The position numbers and the translations under genes were made by a program. A stretch of 64,000 nucleotides of DNA from Oscillatoriales cyanobacterium M59_W2019_021. GTDB taxonomy: Bacteria > Cyanobacteriota > Cyanobacteriia > Cyanobacteriales > Geitlerinemataceae. Of this stretch, positions 29,331 to 39,018 are shown in pieces. Under the pieces are notes generated by a model. The model was not told the DNA's origin. It made no database searches and saw nothing but the letters and a program-made list of their open reading frames with translations. Each line of letters opens with the position of its first letter. The first letter of the stretch is position 1. The stretch spans positions 26,615-90,614 of the forward strand of contig DVED01000129.1 of NCBI GenBank assembly GCA_015295945.1, in the 5' to 3' direction.

Positions 29331-29489
29331 TTCCATTGGGTTGGGCGAAGTTGGGCGAAGCCTTTGCCCGAATCGAATCGGTGTGTCTCTGGGATTTTCG
29401 GGCAAATGCTTCTCCCCTACAGTATTTGTCCCTTCACCTTCTGCCCTCTGCTAAAATAACAGAGCAAGCCTAGGGAAACCTCAAACTCC

Positions 29490-29666
29490 ATGGATCGCGC
29501 TGCTATCAAACAACAAATCTCCAAAATCGAAAGCAAGCGAGAGTTACTCTTGCAACTGCTGGAACGACCGGATTTGGGAACGCTGAGAATCGATGTCAAC
29601 CAAGCGTTAGAAGAAATGGACGATTTGATCGAAGAATTCAAACTGACCTTTCCAGACGAACAGTAG
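29490..29666 (+). CDS. Small conserved-looking acidic helical protein
   Basis: 58 residues, ATG at 29490 to TAG at 29664. The sequence MDRAAIKQQISKIESKRELL, then LLERPDLGTLRIDVNQALEE and MDDLIEEFKLTFPDE, is well-behaved protein: amphipathic helices, acidic, no low-complexity run. It ends 39 bases before the response regulator on the same strand, suggesting a shared transcript. No domain is recognised. Reality of the gene is inferred from codon use and position. Confidence 0.65.
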   Translation: MDRAAIKQQISKIESKRELLLQLLERPDLGTLRIDVNQALEEMDDLIEEFKLTFPDEQ

Positions 29667-29705
29667 CCGTTTTTTGGGTCGTCACTGCCGATCGCCAATT
29701 CCTCA

Positions 29706-30446
29706 ATGTTTGCAGATGATCGCCCTCCAGAAACGAACATCCTGTTGGTAGACGACGAAGCCGAACTCACCGAACCCCTCCAGCGAGTGCTGACTCGGGA
29801 GGGGTATCGGGTGGATGTCGCTCACGAAGGTTGGGAAGGAACGCAACTCGCCAACCGAGGTGGCTACGATTTGCTGATTCTCGATTGGATGCTCCCCCAC
29901 CGCAGTGGCGTGGAAATCTGCCGGGAGTTGCGATCGCGCGGGGACTTAACCCCGGTATTATTCCTCACCGCCAAAGATACCTTAGACGATCGCGTTATGG
30001 GACTCGATGCCGGAGCGGACGACTACTTAATCAAACCCTTCGAGTTGCGAGAACTGCTGGCACGGGTACGCGCTTTACTACGGCGTTCCAGAGCGGAAGC
30101 CGAAGTTAAATCGCCCCAACCGGAAACGAAACTTGCAGCATCTCGCTTGCGGGTAGAAGACTTAGAACTCGATCTCGATAACCAACTCGCCTATCGCCAG
30201 GGTCGCACGATCGAACTTTCCGAGAAAGAAAGCCAGCTTCTCGAATACTTCATGCGCCATCCCGGTCAACTCTTGACCCACGAACAAATTTACCAACAAT
30301 TGTGGGTATCCGACGCTAGACCTAGTAGTAATGTATTAGCGGCGCTGATTCGATTGTTGCGCCGCAAAGTGTGCGTTCCGGGAGAAACCGACTTAATTCA
30401 TACGGTTTACGGCAAAGGTTATCGTTTCGGAACTTCGGCAGATTGA
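29706..30446 (+). CDS. OmpR/PhoB-family response regulator
   Basis: 246 residues. The receiver domain carries ILLVDDEAELTEPLQRVL, the phospho-acceptor Asp in LLILDWMLPHRSGVEI, Thr/Ser in LFLTAKD and Lys in YLIKPFELREL. A winged-helix effector follows (ELSEKESQLLEYFMRHPGQL, LTHEQIYQQLW, HTVYGKGYRFG). It resembles the RppA/NrsR regulators of cyanobacteria. No cognate kinase is adjacent, so it is an orphan in this window and its stimulus is unknown. The stop is followed immediately by a heptamer array. Confidence 0.92.
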   Translation: MFADDRPPETNILLVDDEAELTEPLQRVLTREGYRVDVAHEGWEGTQLANRGGYDLLILDWMLPHRSGVEICRELRSRGDLTPVLFLTAKDTLDDRVMGLDAGADDYLIKPFELRELLARVRALLRRSRAEAEVKSPQPETKLAASRLRVEDLELDLDNQLAYRQGRTIELSEKESQLLEYFMRHPGQLLTHEQIYQQLWVSDARPSSNVLAALIRLLRRKVCVPGETDLIHTVYGKGYRFGTSAD

Positions 30447-30448
30447 GA

Positions 30449-30476
30449 CGGTAATCGGTAATCGGTAATCGGTAAT
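30449..30476. repeat. Heptamer array (CGGTAAT x4)
   Basis: Four exact CGGTAAT units directly after the response regulator stop, between convergent genes. Confidence 0.9.
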
Positions 30477-30487
30477 ATCTCGACAAA

Positions 30488-31255
30488 CTAAAAGGAATTT
30501 GCCATCAATTCATCCGTCATTTCAAAATTTGCCGTCACGTTCTGCACGTCGTCTAACTCTTCTAACGCATCCATTAATTTCAGGAGCGATCGCGCTTGAC
30601 TGGCATCAGTCACTTCCACCGTATTACCGGGAATCCAGCGCAACTCGGCATCCGTTACCGTAAATCCACTATTTTGAAGTGCCTGACTGAGGCTTTCTAA
30701 ATCCTCCACGGCAGCGAAGACTTCGGCACTGGCGGGTGTTTCTTCATTCTCTTCGAGTAATTGATAGGATTCGGCGCCGCCTTCGAGAGAGGCTTCTAAC
30801 AGTTGTTCTTCATCGGGAGAACCGGAGATCGTCACCACCCCCTTGCGATCGAACATCCAACTCACGCATCCCGTTTCCCCCAAATTTCCCCCATTTTTAC
30901 TGAACGCTACCCGCAAATCCGCCGCTGTGCGGTTGCGATTGTCCGTCAGTGCTTCGACGAGAATGGCAACGCCGCCGGGTCCGTATCCTTCGTAGCGAAT
31001 GGCTTCAAAATTGTCGCTTTCGGCACCGAATTTTCCCGCACCTTTGGCGATCGCCCGATCGATATTGTCGTTGGGAATTCCCGCTGCTTTGGCTTTATTG
31101 ATCGCGTTTCGCAACTGGAAATTGCCCTCGGGATCGGCGCCCGATCGTGCCGCCACGATGATTTCTCGCGAAAGTCGGGTAAATACTTTACTTTTGGCTG
31201 CATCGACTCTCGCTTTTTGGCGTTTAATATTTGCCCATTTACTATGTCCTGCCAT
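30488..31255 (-). CDS. YebC/PmpR-family protein
   Basis: 255 residues from the ATG at 31255, chosen because the family always begins [20 protein letters not shown]; the longer frame to 31318 is leader. Further family blocks are [40 protein letters not shown] and [10 protein letters not shown]. Members were described as transcriptional regulators, and YebC-type proteins have more recently been linked to relief of ribosome stalling. The length is normal. It is convergent with the response regulator and appears monocistronic. Confidence 0.95.
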   Translation of the reverse strand: MAGHSKWANIKRQKARVDAAKSKVFTRLSREIIVAARSGADPEGNFQLRNAINKAKAAGIPNDNIDRAIAKGAGKFGAESDNFEAIRYEGYGPGGVAILVEALTDNRNRTAADLRVAFSKNGGNLGETGCVSWMFDRKGVVTISGSPDEEQLLEASLEGGAESYQLLEENEETPASAEVFAAVEDLESLSQALQNSGFTVTDAELRWIPGNTVEVTDASQARSLLKLMDALEELDDVQNVTANFEMTDELMANSF

Positions 31256-31381
31256 CGTTAGAATTATGAGAATTATCGGAAATATAGAGGTTTGAGTCGG
31301 GCAAACGGTGCAAGGCACGACCCGATCTCGACAGCATTACCCCTCCCTCTGAAAAACTATAGCGGTTTCCCGACCCGTTCG

Positions 31382-31402
31382 ATTACCTATTACCCATGAC
31401 CC
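31382..31402. repeat. Heptamer array (ATTACCC-type)
   Basis: Three imperfect units (ATTACCT, ATTACCC, ATGACCC) just at and beyond the stop of the SWIM-family gene. Confidence 0.65.
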
Positions 31403-32346
31403 AACACGACAAATCGACCTTCGGCAACCGCACTCAACGGCAGCCAAAATTCCCCATTCCATTCCCCAAAAACCGAAATCGGCAATCCTCCCCCAACAGC
31501 CGCTAGCTGCCAATTTTGGGTAAAATCGGGAGAAACGGGCAGCGCCTTGCCAAAACCATCGATCGCTACCTCACCTCGTTTTTGGGGAACGCACGCCGCC
31601 AGTGCCAAAGGAAACCGTTCTAACCAGGGATTTTGCCCCAATGCCGAGCTATAAGCTTGCAGGGCATCGTTAATACTGTCATATCCCGGCAAGCGATCGA
31701 CGGGTTCCGACGGACAGATTTCCCCTTTCACGACCGCACGTAACGGATAACCGCTCTCGTAGAATACTAATTCTGCCTCAAAACTCGTTCCCGGCAGGAA
31801 ATCGCCGTAAAAAGGCTCTGTCCCGTGGGCGTAACCGAGCAGGAGTGCCGAACGCTCGATCGCCTCTCCCCACAGCCAAATTCGCTGAGATTTCAGCTTG
31901 GCAATCCCCGCCACCGCCTCGACGTGGCGTCCCAACACCCACCATCGAGATTTTATCCCTTCCCGAATGAGCAAGTCTCGTCGCGGTTGCGTCCAACCCA
32001 CCTGCGATCGCAAATCCGCTTGCGTTTCCGGCGGCAGTTCGTCGAAATGCTGCCAACCTCGGGCGATCGAATACAACCGTCCCAATCGCGCCAGCAGTCG
32101 AGATCCCTGCGGATCTGACGGGTCGAGTTGGGCAATGGCTCTCAGTTCCCGCGCGATTTCCGGGGCTTGGGCGTCCACCATCCGCGCCGCAATCTCGTGC
32201 CACAACGAGGCTGCATCCGTCGGCAGTGCCGCCCATCCCCGCCGGACGAGATCTTGCAGCCACAGGTCTAATTCTGCCATTCCCGCCCGAATTTTCGCGG
32301 CTTTTTTAGCGGATAGTTGCCCTTGGCGATTCGGTTGGCAATCCAC
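31390..32346 (-). CDS. C-terminal part of a SWIM zinc-finger family protein
   Basis: 318 residues. From KKAAKIRAGMAELDLWLQDL onward it matches the C-terminal two thirds of cyanobacterial SWIM zinc-finger proteins (ARMVDAQAPEIARELRAIA, SQVGWTQPRRDLLIREG, PGTSFEAELVFYESGYPLRA). The N-terminal part with the CxCxnCxH zinc finger is missing. The frame closes at a TGA four codons before the candidate GTG start at 32346, and no zinc-finger remnant was found in the 290 bases upstream. Either the gene is truncated and translated from GTG, or it is a decaying remnant. No MoxR or VWA neighbours, which accompany intact copies elsewhere, are present. Confidence 0.7.
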   Translation of the reverse strand: MDCQPNRQGQLSAKKAAKIRAGMAELDLWLQDLVRRGWAALPTDAASLWHEIAARMVDAQAPEIARELRAIAQLDPSDPQGSRLLARLGRLYSIARGWQHFDELPPETQADLRSQVGWTQPRRDLLIREGIKSRWWVLGRHVEAVAGIAKLKSQRIWLWGEAIERSALLLGYAHGTEPFYGDFLPGTSFEAELVFYESGYPLRAVVKGEICPSEPVDRLPGYDSINDALQAYSSALGQNPWLERFPLALAACVPQKRGEVAIDGFGKALPVSPDFTQNWQLAAVGGGLPISVFGEWNGEFWLPLSAVAEGRFVVLGHG

Positions 32347-32733
32347 GTTTTTCCCTCAAATCAATTCTGATTCCTGTCGGGGAGAAGCCAAACTCCTGAA
32401 CTCCTGCCCCCACTTTAAGTTTTTTAAAGCGCCCGATGGCAGCAAATTTCTCGATCGCGGCATCAATTGCCCGCGAACGCCCCCAATCGGTGGAAACCGC
32501 CACAGGAAACACCACTTAACTTTAATCGCCTTCAGTATTACAGTGAAAGAAAGGTCAATATTGAGCTAAAACAAAAGTAGAGGAAAGCGGTACTTCCCGC
32601 CCCGTTTTTCTAGCCCCTTCTATTTCGCGGGATTGGCTGTTGGGTTTTGAGAGTTCCTGGGTTATACCGCTAAAAACTCTCCCTCTTTGTCAAACCATCC
32701 TCACAGACGGGGTTTCAGACCCAATATTTTCTG
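32347..32733. other. Intergenic region with gene-like fragment
   Basis: 387 bases between divergent genes. A 70-codon minus-strand frame (32306-32515, MVFPVAVSTDWGRSRAIDAA) reads like protein but has no recognised family and runs into the SWIM gene in another frame. It may be a remnant. Nothing else is seen. Confidence 0.4.
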
Positions 32734-33099
32734 ATGAACGCTTCCACATCCGATCGTCACTCCTTAACTTGCCCGATTTGTCACCATGCCGACAAAATTC
32801 CGCCAGGATACTTCACCAGTGGACTGTATACCTGTCCCCAATGTCAGGCTCACCTCGTATTCTCTCAGAGCGGTCACTACGTTCGCGATCCCCTCTGCGT
32901 CCATCAAATTTCCCTAACTCGCATCCTCCGCCGCCAAAGCCGACCCCTCGCCCGCCTCGCCCGCGATTGCGGTTTGGCAAAAATCGCCATCTTAGCCGGG
33001 ACGGTGTTATTGGGTCTGACTTGGGTAACAGTTGATACCGTTAATTCCCCCAACCACCCCCTCCGCGATGTTTGGGAAGATGTGCGGGGAAATGGTTAG
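32734..33099 (+). CDS. Small zinc-ribbon membrane protein
   Basis: 121 residues. A zinc ribbon occupies residues 12-37: CPICHHADKIPPGYFTSGLY then CPQC, that is two CPxC knuckles about 20 residues apart. It is followed by a basic stretch (RILRRQSRPLARLARDCG) and one transmembrane helix (IAILAGTVLLGLTWVTV). The topology suggests a cytoplasmic zinc ribbon tethered to the membrane. The family and role are not recognised. Gene start: ATG at 32734. No operon partner is close. Confidence 0.7.
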   Translation: MNASTSDRHSLTCPICHHADKIPPGYFTSGLYTCPQCQAHLVFSQSGHYVRDPLCVHQISLTRILRRQSRPLARLARDCGLAKIAILAGTVLLGLTWVTVDTVNSPNHPLRDVWEDVRGNG

Positions 33100-33425
33100 G
33101 GGTTGGTTCTGGATGATGGGTTCTTGGTTCTTCGTGCCAAGCTCGTCTAAACTCGGTGGGTAAGTTGGGGTTGAGGGTAAGTTAGGGTTGAGCCAACGAA
33201 AATCACCAATCGAAATCTGTCTGGACAGGGGCTTGGGGTCGATCTCCCATTACCCATTACCCATGAATAGCCCTCACCCGAAAATCTCTTATCCCGTACT
33301 AACGTTATTTAGGATCGCTAGATCGATCGCGAACTAGTGCATTAGGAAGTTTTTGAATCGCCATCGAAGATCGTCCACATTTATTTTTTATGCCAGAAGT
33401 CTAAGGAGTAAAGTCCCCTGACCGA
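33100..33425. other. Intergenic region with heptamer array
   Basis: 326 bases between convergent genes. Apart from the CCCATTA array at 33246-33266 nothing recognisable is present. Confidence 0.5.
33246..33266. repeat. Heptamer array (CCCATTA)
   Basis: Two exact CCCATTA units and one CCCATGA. Confidence 0.75.
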
Positions 33426-35057
33426 CTATTGCTCTTTTGTGACCAATTCCCAACCTTCGGCACTGCCGAGAACCCGAACTCCTTCTAGTTGCAATTGTTC
33501 TAAAGTCGCGATTTCGACGAGGAGATAGGGTTGGTCATCTTGCCAGTGTTGTTGGAGTTGGGGGAAATTAGCGGGGAGGATTTGCCGATCGCTATAAAAA
33601 TTAAGAGACGGGCGATTGTAGGGGTAAGATGTATAAATTGGTTGATTCGGCGGCGTCTTCGTCCGAATCATTTCGGCAACGGGTTTCACCGGATAGGCTT
33701 CGTTGAGTTCCCAAATCCAACTCTCGGACGTAACGAACAACAACAGTGACAAGTAAGTTCCCCAAACCAACACCAACACGAATTGCCCGTCTCGCCGCCA
33801 CAGCAACCCCGCAGTCATCGTCAAGGTAAGGGCAAAAACCGCCAAAGCCGCCACCAAACGACCGTCAATCGGCGTCGTTCCCCAACCCACCCCAACAACC
33901 GCCCCCCACGCCGCCACCGCCAAAACTCCCATCCCCACCCGCCAAACTTGGGGATAAGGTTTCGCCTTTTCTCGGGGCATTCCCGTCCAATCTTCCTCTC
34001 GCCAAACCTCTCCCAGCCACCACCCCACCGCCAGGGCAAATGCGGGATAAATGGGCAAAACGTACCACGGCAGCTTGGTTCCCATCACCGAAATTGCCGC
34101 CAAATACAATCCCGTCCACGTCAAAATTAACTTCGCCGCACCCAGATTGCGGTTTTGCCAAATCCATTGCCAACTTAACCCCCAAAACAGCAGCCAGGGC
34201 CAGGGATATTTCAGTAGTTCTAAGAGATAGTACCAAGGGGGACCGGCGTTAGCTTCTACCGAAGTCCATACCCGTCGTGCCGATTGCTGGATGAGATGGG
34301 TTTCGATAAACGCAGTGCCGTAGTGCTGCCACTGGGCAGCATACCAAACCCATGCCGGAACGCTACCCAGGAGAACCCCCAACCATAGATAAACGCTGGT
34401 GAGGAGACGGGGAGTGTCCCACGCTAAAAATACCAGAACGATCGCCCCCAGGAGAACGGCGAGCAAGCCTTTGGTCAGGCACAGCAACCCGAAACCGATG
34501 CCCATCCCTAAACTGTAGCGCACATCGCGGCGCGATCGCAGAGCGCACCACACCAACAAACAGAAAAAACACAACACCGCCCCATCCAGCATCGCCAACC
34601 GTCCGTGACGAACCACCGGAAGTAAGTTTAAATAGACCGATGCCGCTAAAATTGCCGGAGTTCTGCGGGGAAATAATTCGCGGGCGACGGCGTAAACAAA
34701 AGGAACGCTCGCCGCACTCAGCATCGCCCCCGGCAACCGACTCATGGCTTCGTTGACACCGCCGAAGCGATAGGCAAGGGCGATGAAGCCGTGAACCAAC
34801 GGCGGCTTGTTCAAATAGGGAACGCCGTCGAGAGTGGGATACAACCAAGTCAGGGAACCCGGAGGAGAACGCCAAATCTCTCTTGCCACCTGGGCAACCG
34901 TCCCCTCGTCCCAATCCCGCAGCGGCAACCCCCCCAAATCGACGCCAAACAGCAAAATCGCCCCCAGCAACAATCCCACTCCCCACAGAACATCGACTCG
35001 AGCATCGTTATGGCGGGAAGTCGGGTGTGTTGAGGAACGAAACGCACCATTACCCAT
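33426..35057 (-). CDS. ArnT/PMT-like GT-C glycosyltransferase (GT39-type)
   Basis: 543 residues with about eleven membrane helices. The first periplasmic loop has the GT-C acidic motif (LRDWDEGTVAQVAREIW) and the family pair YLNKPPLVHGFIALAYRFGG and RLPGAMLSA. A C-terminal soluble tail (PIYTSYPYNRPSLNFYSDRQ) is typical of bacterial ArnT-like proteins, which move sugars from a polyprenyl phosphate carrier to lipid or protein in the envelope. Donor and acceptor are unknown. The start ATG at 35055-35057 lies inside a CCCATTA heptamer array, so the first 15 residues (MGNGAFRSSTHP) are repeat-derived. Confidence 0.88.
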   Translation of the reverse strand: MGNGAFRSSTHPTSRHNDARVDVLWGVGLLLGAILLFGVDLGGLPLRDWDEGTVAQVAREIWRSPPGSLTWLYPTLDGVPYLNKPPLVHGFIALAYRFGGVNEAMSRLPGAMLSAASVPFVYAVARELFPRRTPAILAASVYLNLLPVVRHGRLAMLDGAVLCFFCLLVWCALRSRRDVRYSLGMGIGFGLLCLTKGLLAVLLGAIVLVFLAWDTPRLLTSVYLWLGVLLGSVPAWVWYAAQWQHYGTAFIETHLIQQSARRVWTSVEANAGPPWYYLLELLKYPWPWLLFWGLSWQWIWQNRNLGAAKLILTWTGLYLAAISVMGTKLPWYVLPIYPAFALAVGWWLGEVWREEDWTGMPREKAKPYPQVWRVGMGVLAVAAWGAVVGVGWGTTPIDGRLVAALAVFALTLTMTAGLLWRRDGQFVLVLVWGTYLSLLLFVTSESWIWELNEAYPVKPVAEMIRTKTPPNQPIYTSYPYNRPSLNFYSDRQILPANFPQLQQHWQDDQPYLLVEIATLEQLQLEGVRVLGSAEGWELVTKEQ

Positions 35058-35069
35058 TACCCATTACCG
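35046..35069. repeat. Heptamer array (CCCATTA) carrying a start codon
   Basis: Three units (ACCATTA, CCCATTA, CCCATTA) with trailing CCG. The complementary strand supplies the ATG of the ArnT-like gene. Sequence shared in reverse with 27181-27206. Confidence 0.8.
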
Positions 35070-35395
35070 AAAACGGTCTTACCGACGTTAACTCATTTTC
35101 GCGTCAATAGGGTGGGTTTGCGAGACAATTTGCAACAAACTGAATAATGTCAAGATTTGGATTTACACTGGTTAAGTCGTCTTATCGGCATTCTCTGATG
35201 GGGACGATACGCATTCAAGGGCGCATGGCATCATTGGTGTCAAATTCAGCAAATTTAACGAATGTCAAGTTCAATCGAATGACCGTTTTCTATACACTCT
35301 CTCCCTGCTCCCCCTGCTCGGTCTTAGTTGCCTTGCCACCTTAAATAAAAACTATATAACTTTTTTCTGTCGTTCTGTCGGGAGTCAAGTGCATC
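35058..35395. other. Divergent intergenic region
   Basis: 338 bases between the ArnT-like gene and the membrane coiled-coil gene. It must contain both promoters. Beyond the start of the heptamer array no structure was seen. Confidence 0.5.
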
Positions 35396-36883
35396 ATGAG
35401 TTTACCCTTTGTCGTAGATATTGCCATCGGCTTAATATTTACTTATTTAACATTAAGCCTGCTATCTTCGGAAATCCAAGAACTGATTACAACGCTGTTG
35501 CAATGGCGAGCGCAGCACCTGAAAAACTCGATCCAGGTCTTGCTTTCCAGCGGTCAAATCTCGCCCGATATCCGAGAAATACAGGCGCTCACAGAGCGGC
35601 TGTATTCCAATCCTTTTATTAATAGCTTAAATCAAGAAGCTAAAGGGAAACTGGCTCTGAGATTTCGGAAAATTGCTAACTCCGTTAATACTGCCTACTA
35701 TCAATTGTTCGATGCTGAAAATCCATTTAAGGAGAAATCTAGCGCTCCCTCGTATATCCCGGCGGAAGCATTTGCCAACAGTTTAATTACGACTTTTAAG
35801 TTACCGGAAATCGGGCGAGCGATCGCCCATACCCGATTGCAAGAGTTCAAGAAAAAGCAACTCACAGACATTCTCAGCGCGATCGAAGCTGTCGAATTGA
35901 GCGAAGCTTCCAAAAACTTAGCCAAACAAGAACTCGACAGTATGGATATCGATTGGGAAAAAACTATTTTAGATTTTAAGAATTTAAAATCTGACTTTCC
36001 CGAAACGATCGACCGATTCAGTCGTCGCTTAGATAAATATATCAATAACTGTCAACTTTATATCGAACAAACCGAACAATATTTAAACGTTTTTATCTAT
36101 CGAATTCAAGCCATTAAAGATGGAATTTACAGCGAATCAGAACGCATTGCTTTGTCGCGATCGCTAAAACCCAGTATTAACGAAGTCGTAGATCTGATTT
36201 ACAATAAATCTCAAGCTTTTGGAGAGTTCTCCGATGCGGTGAAGGATAGCGAAAGTCCGACTCACGAAGGCGTGCGCCAACTGATTTCGACTTTGCCCGA
36301 TTTGCCCACCCCAGTTCGTAATAGTTTAGTGGCTCTGGGCGATCGCATCAAAACCCAAAAAGAAAGCATCGAAAGCGAAATTTTCGAGTTGCAAACTCAA
36401 ATCGAACACTGGTTTGACTCGTCAATGACTCGTGCCTCCGGGGTGTACAAGCGCAACGCTCGCGGCATCGCCATTCTCATCGGGATTGTTGTCGCCGTCT
36501 CCGCCAACGCCGACAGTTTGTATATCGTCAGCAACCTGTCCCGCAGTTCCGTCGTCCGCACCGCCATTTCCGAGAAAGCCGGACAAATCTCAGCGGCTAC
36601 CGGGAGCGGAAACGCAGCATCATCTCTGACGGCAGCTGACTTCCAGAAAATCGCCGAGGAGATCCAACAGTCTAGAGTAACCGATCTGCCCTTGGGTTGG
36701 AATTCTGCGATCGTCGCCGAACAAACCCAAGCCGAAAAAGCCTGGGGCATCCGCTACCTCAAACGGATTATTGGCTGGACGATTAGCGGTATCGCCATTT
36801 CCATGGGATCGAGCTTCTGGTATGACTTGCTCAACAAAGTGGTCAACGTTCGCAATGCCGGATCGTCGATCTCTAAAAAATAG
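35396..36883 (+). CDS. Membrane protein with long helical domain, unknown function
   Basis: 495 residues. An N-terminal helix (VDIAIGLIFTYLTLSLLSSEIQELI) is a membrane anchor. Residues about 40-350 are helical and partly coiled coil (SIESEIFELQTQIEHWFDSS). Two further membrane helices lie at about 355-375 (GIAILIGIVVAVSANADSLY) and 460-480 (IIGWTISGIAISMGSSFWYD). The shape, a big soluble domain between terminal anchors, is known from uncharacterised cyanobacterial proteins. No catalytic motif is seen and I do not recognise the family. The neighbours do not suggest a job. Confidence 0.8.
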   Translation: MSLPFVVDIAIGLIFTYLTLSLLSSEIQELITTLLQWRAQHLKNSIQVLLSSGQISPDIREIQALTERLYSNPFINSLNQEAKGKLALRFRKIANSVNTAYYQLFDAENPFKEKSSAPSYIPAEAFANSLITTFKLPEIGRAIAHTRLQEFKKKQLTDILSAIEAVELSEASKNLAKQELDSMDIDWEKTILDFKNLKSDFPETIDRFSRRLDKYINNCQLYIEQTEQYLNVFIYRIQAIKDGIYSESERIALSRSLKPSINEVVDLIYNKSQAFGEFSDAVKDSESPTHEGVRQLISTLPDLPTPVRNSLVALGDRIKTQKESIESEIFELQTQIEHWFDSSMTRASGVYKRNARGIAILIGIVVAVSANADSLYIVSNLSRSSVVRTAISEKAGQISAATGSGNAASSLTAADFQKIAEEIQQSRVTDLPLGWNSAIVAEQTQAEKAWGIRYLKRIIGWTISGIAISMGSSFWYDLLNKVVNVRNAGSSISKK

Positions 36884-37145
36884 CTCGATCGATCGACCCA
36901 AAGCCAGACCCCATCTCGAAAATCGAGCGATCGCGATCGCCCTAAAGTCGTCAAAGATACAGAAAACACTGGAGAGATAGCGATGAGGGTCGCGCTTTCC
37001 GATAAGATGAGAAATGCTTGGAGCTGTACCACAACTGACTATCGCTGTCACCGGGCGAGCCATGGAGCGATCGACTCGGCAAAGCGCCGGCAGAGTTCGT
37101 CGCACGCTCCTATACTGCAACACCATTCAACGAGGATAAAACGCT

Positions 37146-37397
37146 ATGAGTCAAGATTCAATTTTATCGAGAGTCCAGAAGATCGTTGTCGATCAGCTCG
37201 AAGTCCAACCGGAAGAGGTCAAACCCGAAGCCAATTTCATCAACGACCTCGGTGCCGATTCTCTAGATACCGTTGAATTGGTGATGGCACTGGAAGAAGA
37301 ATTCGAGATCGAAATTCCCGACGAAGCTGCCGAGAAAATCCTCACCGTCCAAGACGCTATAGACTACATCAGCCGTGAAACGGCCTCGGCAGCGTAA
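37146..37397 (+). CDS. acpP: Acyl carrier protein
   Basis: 83 residues. It is the acyl carrier of fatty acid synthesis. Ser39 in the [20 protein letters not shown] motif carries phosphopantetheine. The acidic helix II-III region ([20 protein letters not shown]) is standard. It lies 112 bases before fabF on the same strand, the usual cyanobacterial acpP-fabF pair. A 262-base upstream region presumably holds the promoter. Confidence 0.97.
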   Translation: MSQDSILSRVQKIVVDQLEVQPEEVKPEANFINDLGADSLDTVELVMALEEEFEIEIPDEAAEKILTVQDAIDYISRETASAA

Positions 37398-37509
37398 TCA
37401 GCTCTTCATTTCTCCGGAACGGATTGGCAGCGCAGCTCGACCGATTCAGCAATCATCCCTTCTATATTGAGATTTTTGGGTGTTAACCTCTTCCCCACTG
37501 ACTGAGATC

Positions 37510-38766
37510 ATGACAAACTTGGAACCCAAACGTGTTGTTGTTACTGGTCTAGGCGCACTGACACCAGTTGGCAGTACGCCTGAAGACTATTGGGCCGGAT
37601 TGCTGGCCGGACGAAGCGGGATCGGTCGAATTTCGCTGTTCGATCCCTCCCGCCATGCCTGTCAAATTGCCGGAGAGGTCAAAGACTTTGACCCCCATCA
37701 GTACATGGATCGCAAGGAAGCCAAGCGTATGGCTCGATTTGCCCAGTTTGCGGTCGCCGCCAGTCATGAAGCGTTAGCCGATGCGAAATTTACCATCGAC
37801 GATCTCAACGCCGAACAAGTGGGGATTATTATCGGAACGGGCGTTGGCGGGCTGGACGTGATGGAAGAACAGCAAGAGGTTTACTTAACGCGCGGTCCGT
37901 CTCGATGCAGTCCGTTTCTGGTTCCCATGATGATTGCCAATATGGCGGCGGGATTGACGGCAATTCACGTCGGAGCCAAAGGCCCCAATTCCTGTTCGGT
38001 GACGGCGTGTGCGGCGGGTTCTAACAGTATCGGCGATGCGTTTCGCCTGATTCAGCGCGGTTACGCTCAAGCGATGATTTGCGGCGGTGCGGAAGCGGCG
38101 GTGACGCCCTTAGCCGTGGCGGGATTTGCGTCGATGAAGGCGCTGTCTACCCGCAACGACGATCCCGAACACGCCAGTCGTCCGTTCGATCGCGATCGCG
38201 ATGGGTTTGTCATGGGCGAAGGTGCGGGCATTTTGCTACTCGAAGAACTGGAACACGCTCTCAGCCGAGGCGCTCGCATTTATGCCGAAATCGTCGGCTA
38301 CGGAATGACCTGCGACGCTCACCACATTACCGCTCCGGTTCCCGGCGGCTTGGGTGCGGCGAGGGCGATCCAGTTGGCGCTCAAAGATGCGGACATTGGC
38401 AGTGCCGATGTGGATTACATCAACGCTCACGGCACGAGTACCCCTGCCAACGACGCCACGGAAACCCAGGCGATCAAAACGGCATTGGGAGAAGAAAATG
38501 CCCGCAAAGTGGCGATTAGTTCTACCAAATCCATGACCGGGCATTTGCTCGGTGGTTCCGGTGGGATCGAAGCGGTGGCAACAGTTTTGGCGTGCGCCAA
38601 CGATCGCGTGCCGCCGACGATCAACCTGGAAAATCCCGATCCGGCTTGCGATCTCGATTACGTTGCCAATGAAAGCCGATCGCAAACCGTGAATATCGCC
38701 CTGTCTAACTCCTTCGGATTTGGCGGGCATAACGTCACGCTAGTCTTTAAAAAGTACGCTGGGTAG
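37510..38766 (+). CDS. fabF: Beta-ketoacyl-ACP synthase II
   Basis: 418 residues from the ATG at 37510 ([20 protein letters not shown]); the frame extends ten codons further up without good reason. It elongates acyl-ACP with malonyl-ACP. The catalytic triad is visible: Cys in [18 protein letters not shown], His in [16 protein letters not shown] and His in [16 protein letters not shown]. It ends in the usual SFGFGGHN block. It forms the acpP-fabF unit of the type II fatty acid synthase and is followed by tkt in the same direction. Confidence 0.97.
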   Translation: MTNLEPKRVVVTGLGALTPVGSTPEDYWAGLLAGRSGIGRISLFDPSRHACQIAGEVKDFDPHQYMDRKEAKRMARFAQFAVAASHEALADAKFTIDDLNAEQVGIIIGTGVGGLDVMEEQQEVYLTRGPSRCSPFLVPMMIANMAAGLTAIHVGAKGPNSCSVTACAAGSNSIGDAFRLIQRGYAQAMICGGAEAAVTPLAVAGFASMKALSTRNDDPEHASRPFDRDRDGFVMGEGAGILLLEELEHALSRGARIYAEIVGYGMTCDAHHITAPVPGGLGAARAIQLALKDADIGSADVDYINAHGTSTPANDATETQAIKTALGEENARKVAISSTKSMTGHLLGGSGGIEAVATVLACANDRVPPTINLENPDPACDLDYVANESRSQTVNIALSNSFGFGGHNVTLVFKKYAG

Positions 38767-39018
38767 AAGTTAGTCCCCATTGAAATTTTTCGGTGAGGAC
38801 GGGTAATGGGAAATTGGGTGGAGCATTCGCGGCTCAAACTGAGTTTTCCCATGGAAGACCCCCACCCGACCGAAAAAATTTAAAATCCAACTCAAAATGG
38901 CTCTTGCCCCTCGCTCCCCATAGTGGGATGATGGGGAAAACCGTTTGGGGTCCGCTGTATCCCTGGCGCGATCGCCCCAGCCCCTTGCTAAACCGTTGTC
39001 AAGAAGATAGAAGAAACT

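Noticed and set aside
32306..32515. 70-codon minus-strand frame before the SWIM-family gene
   Set aside because: Protein-like composition, but no recognised family and it overlaps the next gene in another frame; mentioned only as a possible remnant.
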